Shown: positions 61,510 through 64,000 of the stretch, in pieces
Position numbering within the stretch: the first letter of the stretch is position 1
How the letters are laid out: each line of letters opens with the position of its first letter
NCBI GenBank assembly: GCA_902786975.1
Contig: CADAES010000006.1
Span: forward strand, 1 to 64,000
Direction: 5' to 3'
Source of the DNA: an uncultured Ruminococcus sp.
Lineage (GTDB): Bacteria; Bacillota; Clostridia; Oscillospirales; Ruminococcaceae
DNA: 64,000 nt
The notes under the pieces: model-generated
Seen by the model: only the letters and a program-made list of their open reading frames with translations
What the model was told of the DNA's origin: nothing
The model's database searches: none
Made by a program: the position numbers and the translations under genes

Positions 61510-62556
61510 ATGAACAATAACAGCTATTCAAACAGCTACAAGGAAGCAGGAGTTGACGTTACCGCAGGCTACAAAGCCGTAGAGCTTATGAAGCAGTATG
61601 TCGCAAGGACTGTCACAAAGGGCGTTGTGGACGGCATAGGCGGCTTCGGCGGACTGTTCGAGCTTGATATGACGGGCATCAGCAAGCCTGTTCTTGTCTC
61701 GGGCACAGACGGCGTCGGCACAAAGATAAAGATAGCTTTTCTGCTCGACAAGCACGACACGGTCGGCATCGACTGCGTTGCTATGTGCGTGAACGATATA
61801 ATCTGCTGCGGTGCAAAGCCACAGTTTTTCCTTGATTACATAGCCTGCGGAAAGAATTATCCCGAGAAGATAGCGCAGATAGTTTCGGGCGTTGCAGAGG
61901 GCTGCGTACAGGCAGGCTGCGCACTTATCGGCGGTGAGACTGCCGAGCACCCGGGTCTTATGCCCGACGAGGACTACGACCTTGCAGGCTTCTCTGTCGG
62001 CGTTGTTGACAAGGACAAGATAATCAAGCCCGACACTCAGAACGAGGGCGACGTTATGATAGCTATAAAGTCAAGTGGCGTTCACTCAAACGGATTCAGC
62101 CTTGTGAGAAAGGTGTTCGACGTGAACGAGAAGAGCCTTTCAAAGACCTATGACGAGCTTGGCGGAAAGACTCTCGGCGAAGTGCTGCTCACCCCGACAA
62201 GGATATACGTCAAGGCGATAATGAGCCTCGTGGAAAATGTGAACGTAAAGAGCATTTCCCACATCACAGGCGGCGGATTCTACGAGAATATCCCGAGATC
62301 CCTGCCTAAGGGTCTCTCGGCTAAAATATCAAGAAAGAACGTTCAGGTGCTGTCTATCTTCGACCTTATCGCAAAGACAGGCAATATCCCCGAAAGAGAT
62401 ATGTTCAACACGTTCAATATGGGCGTCGGCATGACTGTCGTTGTTGATAAAGCCGATGCTGAAAAGGCTGTCGAGGTGCTCAAAGCCGCAGGCGAGGACG
62501 CCTATATCCTCGGCGAGCTTATCAAAGGCGACTACGGCGTAATTATCACAGAATAA
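61510..62556 (+). CDS. purM: Phosphoribosylformylglycinamidine cyclo-ligase PurM
   Basis: The 348-residue AIR synthetase has [50 protein letters not shown] and [13 protein letters not shown], all PurM hallmarks. It converts FGAM to AIR. GAAAGG precedes the start. It is downstream of purF. Confidence 0.96.
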   Translation: MNNNSYSNSYKEAGVDVTAGYKAVELMKQYVARTVTKGVVDGIGGFGGLFELDMTGISKPVLVSGTDGVGTKIKIAFLLDKHDTVGIDCVAMCVNDIICCGAKPQFFLDYIACGKNYPEKIAQIVSGVAEGCVQAGCALIGGETAEHPGLMPDEDYDLAGFSVGVVDKDKIIKPDTQNEGDVMIAIKSSGVHSNGFSLVRKVFDVNEKSLSKTYDELGGKTLGEVLLTPTRIYVKAIMSLVENVNVKSISHITGGGFYENIPRSLPKGLSAKISRKNVQVLSIFDLIAKTGNIPERDMFNTFNMGVGMTVVVDKADAEKAVEVLKAAGEDAYILGELIKGDYGVIITE

Positions 62557-62574
62557 TTGAACAGGGACAAAGTT

Positions 62575-63216
62575 ATGAAAAATATAGTTGTACTCGTTTC
62601 GGGCGGCGGAACGAATTTACAGGCGCTCATCGACTCACAGGACAGAGGCGATATCAAGGGCGGCAGGATAATCTGCGTTATATCGTCAAAGGACGGCGCT
62701 TTCGCTCTTGAAAGGGCTAAGAAAGCCGATATCCCGACTGTTGTTATCCCAAGGAAGGACTATCCCGACAGCAAGGCTTACAGCGAGGCTATCCTTGCAG
62801 AGCTAAACAGGCAGCAAGCCGACCTTGTTGTACTGGCGGGCTTTATGACGATACTTGACGAGTGTGTTACAAAGGCATACCCATACAAAATAATAAACGT
62901 TCACCCTGCGCTCATACCGAGCTTTTGCGGTGAGGGCTTCTACGGGCTGAAGGTCCACGAAAAGGCCCTTGAATACGGCGTTAAGGTATCGGGTGCCACT
63001 GTGCATTTTGTCAACGAGAAGGCTGACGCAGGTGCGATAATCCTGCAGGGCGCTGTGAACGTTGAGAACGACGACACGCCCGAGATACTCCAGCGCAGGA
63101 TAATGGAAAACGTAGAATGGAAGCTTTTGCCCAAGGCTGTTTCGCTTTTCTGCGAGGACAGGATAGAGATAAAAGACGGCAGGGCTTATGTTTTAGATGT
63201 AAGAGATAAGAAGTAA
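62575..63216 (+). CDS. purN: Phosphoribosylglycinamide formyltransferase PurN
   Basis: The 213-residue product has LVSGGGTNLQALIDSQ, HPALIPSFCGEGFYG and the SGATVHFVNEKADAG-AIILQ region. PurN transfers formyl from formyl-THF to GAR. The ATG at 62575 has AGGGAC upstream; a TTG at 62557 is unlikely. The last six residues are coded by a dispersed repeat copy (63199-63220). Confidence 0.95.
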   Translation: MKNIVVLVSGGGTNLQALIDSQDRGDIKGGRIICVISSKDGAFALERAKKADIPTVVIPRKDYPDSKAYSEAILAELNRQQADLVVLAGFMTILDECVTKAYPYKIINVHPALIPSFCGEGFYGLKVHEKALEYGVKVSGATVHFVNEKADAGAIILQGAVNVENDDTPEILQRRIMENVEWKLLPKAVSLFCEDRIEIKDGRAYVLDVRDKK

Positions 63217-63229
63217 GATGTAAGAGATA
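63199..63229. repeat. Dispersed repeat copy at the end of purN
   Basis: GTAAGAGATAAGAAGTAAGA and two further bases match the copy at 57549, followed by a partial second unit (GATGTAAGAGATA). The purN stop codon TAA lies within it, so the repeat supplies the final residues and the spacer to the next gene. Confidence 0.6.
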
Positions 63230-63244
63230 CAGGAGACAAAAAAG

Positions 63245-63748
63245 ATGATAAGGTTAAGACCGTATAAAAAGTCGGACAGCGAGATCATCGCAGGCTGGCT
63301 GACCGACGAAAAGGGCTTTATGAAATGGTGTGCGGGAATGTACAGCTTCCCGATGACTGCACAGCAGCTCAACGACAGGTACGAAGAGTTCTGCCGTGAC
63401 GACAATGCGTGGTTCATGACTGCGCTGGACGACGGCGGAAAGGTGTGCGGACATTTCATTTTCAGAAAAGCTGACTGCAAAAACAACAGTATACATATGG
63501 GGTTCATCATCATCGACCCCGGGCTCAGAGGCAAAGGCTTGGGCAAGCAGATGCTGTCGCAGGCTTTGAGATACGCTTTTGAGATCTTCGGTGCAAAGAC
63601 TGTAACGCTCGGCGTTTTCGCTAACAACGAAAGTGCTCTGGGCTGTTACAAGGCGGCGGGATTTGTTCCTGTTGACACCGAAAAGGAGTGCTTTGAATTC
63701 GGCGGCGAAAAATGGGACTGTATTAATATGAAAGCAGAAAAGAAATAA
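63245..63748 (+). CDS. GNAT-family N-acetyltransferase
   Basis: The 167-residue product has the GNAT fold with acetyl-CoA motif A, LRGKGLGKQM, and a C-terminal NNESALGCYKAAGF. GNAT enzymes acetylate amines or N-termini; the substrate is unknown. It is inserted between purN and the PurO-like gene in the same orientation and may be co-transcribed. Confidence 0.85.
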   Translation: MIRLRPYKKSDSEIIAGWLTDEKGFMKWCAGMYSFPMTAQQLNDRYEEFCRDDNAWFMTALDDGGKVCGHFIFRKADCKNNSIHMGFIIIDPGLRGKGLGKQMLSQALRYAFEIFGAKTVTLGVFANNESALGCYKAAGFVPVDTEKECFEFGGEKWDCINMKAEKK

Positions 63749-63761
63749 CGGAGGTAAGAAT

Positions 63762-64000
63762 ATGAAAACCATTGACATCTACGAGGCTTTGAAAGCCAAC
63801 AGCTATCCAGGCAGAGGCATAATCATCGGCAAGAGCGCTGACGGAAAGAGCGCTGTTACGGCTTATTTCATTATGGGAAGAAGTGTCAACTCAAGAAACA
63901 GAGTTTTCACGCAGACCGAGGACGGCATAAAGACCGAGGCTGCCGTCCCGAGCAAGCTGACAGACCCGCATCTTATCATTTACTCCCCTGTTAGGGTGCT
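63762..64000 (+). CDS. IMP cyclohydrolase PurO-like, truncated by the window end
   Basis: The first 79 residues are seen. The start KTIDIYEALKANSYPGRGI and the AVTAYFIMGRSVNSRNRVF region match the PurO-type IMP cyclohydrolase family (PF07826) that in some Firmicutes replaces the cyclohydrolase half of PurH. GGAGG precedes the ATG. The protein continues beyond the window. Confidence 0.75.
   Translation, partial: MKTIDIYEALKANSYPGRGIIIGKSADGKSAVTAYFIMGRSVNSRNRVFTQTEDGIKTEAAVPSKLTDPHLIIYSPVRV

Overview
The window is bacterial chromosome from a Gram-positive, spore-forming Firmicute. Gene content and order (RicT, DarA, SpoIIE, paired GlgC/GlgD, PurO-type IMP cyclohydrolase, type IV pili, Ser/Thr-rich lipoproteins) suggest a Ruminococcus-like member of the Oscillospiraceae; that assignment is inference. 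Most transcription units start at sigma-A-type promoters with 16-18 bp spacers and end at clear intrinsic terminators. Genes have strong purine-rich ribosome binding sites, and some use TTG or GTG starts.

Layout. 1-2580 (minus): the 5' part of tmRNA, smpB, a DRE-TIM aldolase and an exported protein whose promoter region carries 11-bp-phased TTAC repeats. 2941-6210 (plus): a PrsA-like lipoprotein, a MazF-type endoribonuclease without a partner, and a Thr-rich C39-type peptidase lipoprotein. 6267-10804 (minus): an operon in the Bacillus yaa order (HTH protein, SpeA-family decarboxylase, DarA, HolB, RicT, zinc phospholipase-like protein). 11189-16557 (plus): DUF896 protein, WYL regulator, fused ABC transporter and aquaporin. 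16640-17160 is a frameshifted remnant of a surface protein. 17233-23465 (minus): a hypothetical gene, then rlmCD-moxR-DUF58-transglutaminase. 23709-29322: CapA-like lipoprotein, two EamA transporters, a GGDEF-EAL protein on the opposite strand, and a MITE-like element at the end of the second transporter.

29575-42186 is a type IV pilus locus: pilT and pilB (minus), pilD (plus), then a minus-strand operon pilC, pilM-N fusion, pilO-like, a PilX-like protein with bactofilin-like repeats, a small pseudopilin, and a large pilin with InlB-like repeats and a C-terminal beta-rich domain. No ordinary major pilin is seen. 42484-46782: LUD protein, recG, DUF1846. 47118-48935: an LCP ligase. 49053-54975: the glycogen operon glgB-glgC-glgD-glgA. 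55174-58731: spoIIE, rsmA and a short basic ORF. 58904-64000: a small hypothetical gene and the purine operon purE-purF-purM-purN-GNAT-purO, preceded by a 41-codon leader ORF whose stop codon lies inside a terminator hairpin.

Most notable: the purE leader/attenuator, the PurF with a degenerate glutaminase site, the pilus locus (possible c-di-GMP link, pilin fused to adhesion-type domains, bactofilin-like pilus subunit), the phased repeats upstream of the exported protein, the MITE-like element, and the histone-H1-like tail on GlgB. No CRISPR array, rRNA, tRNA, prophage or intact transposase was found.
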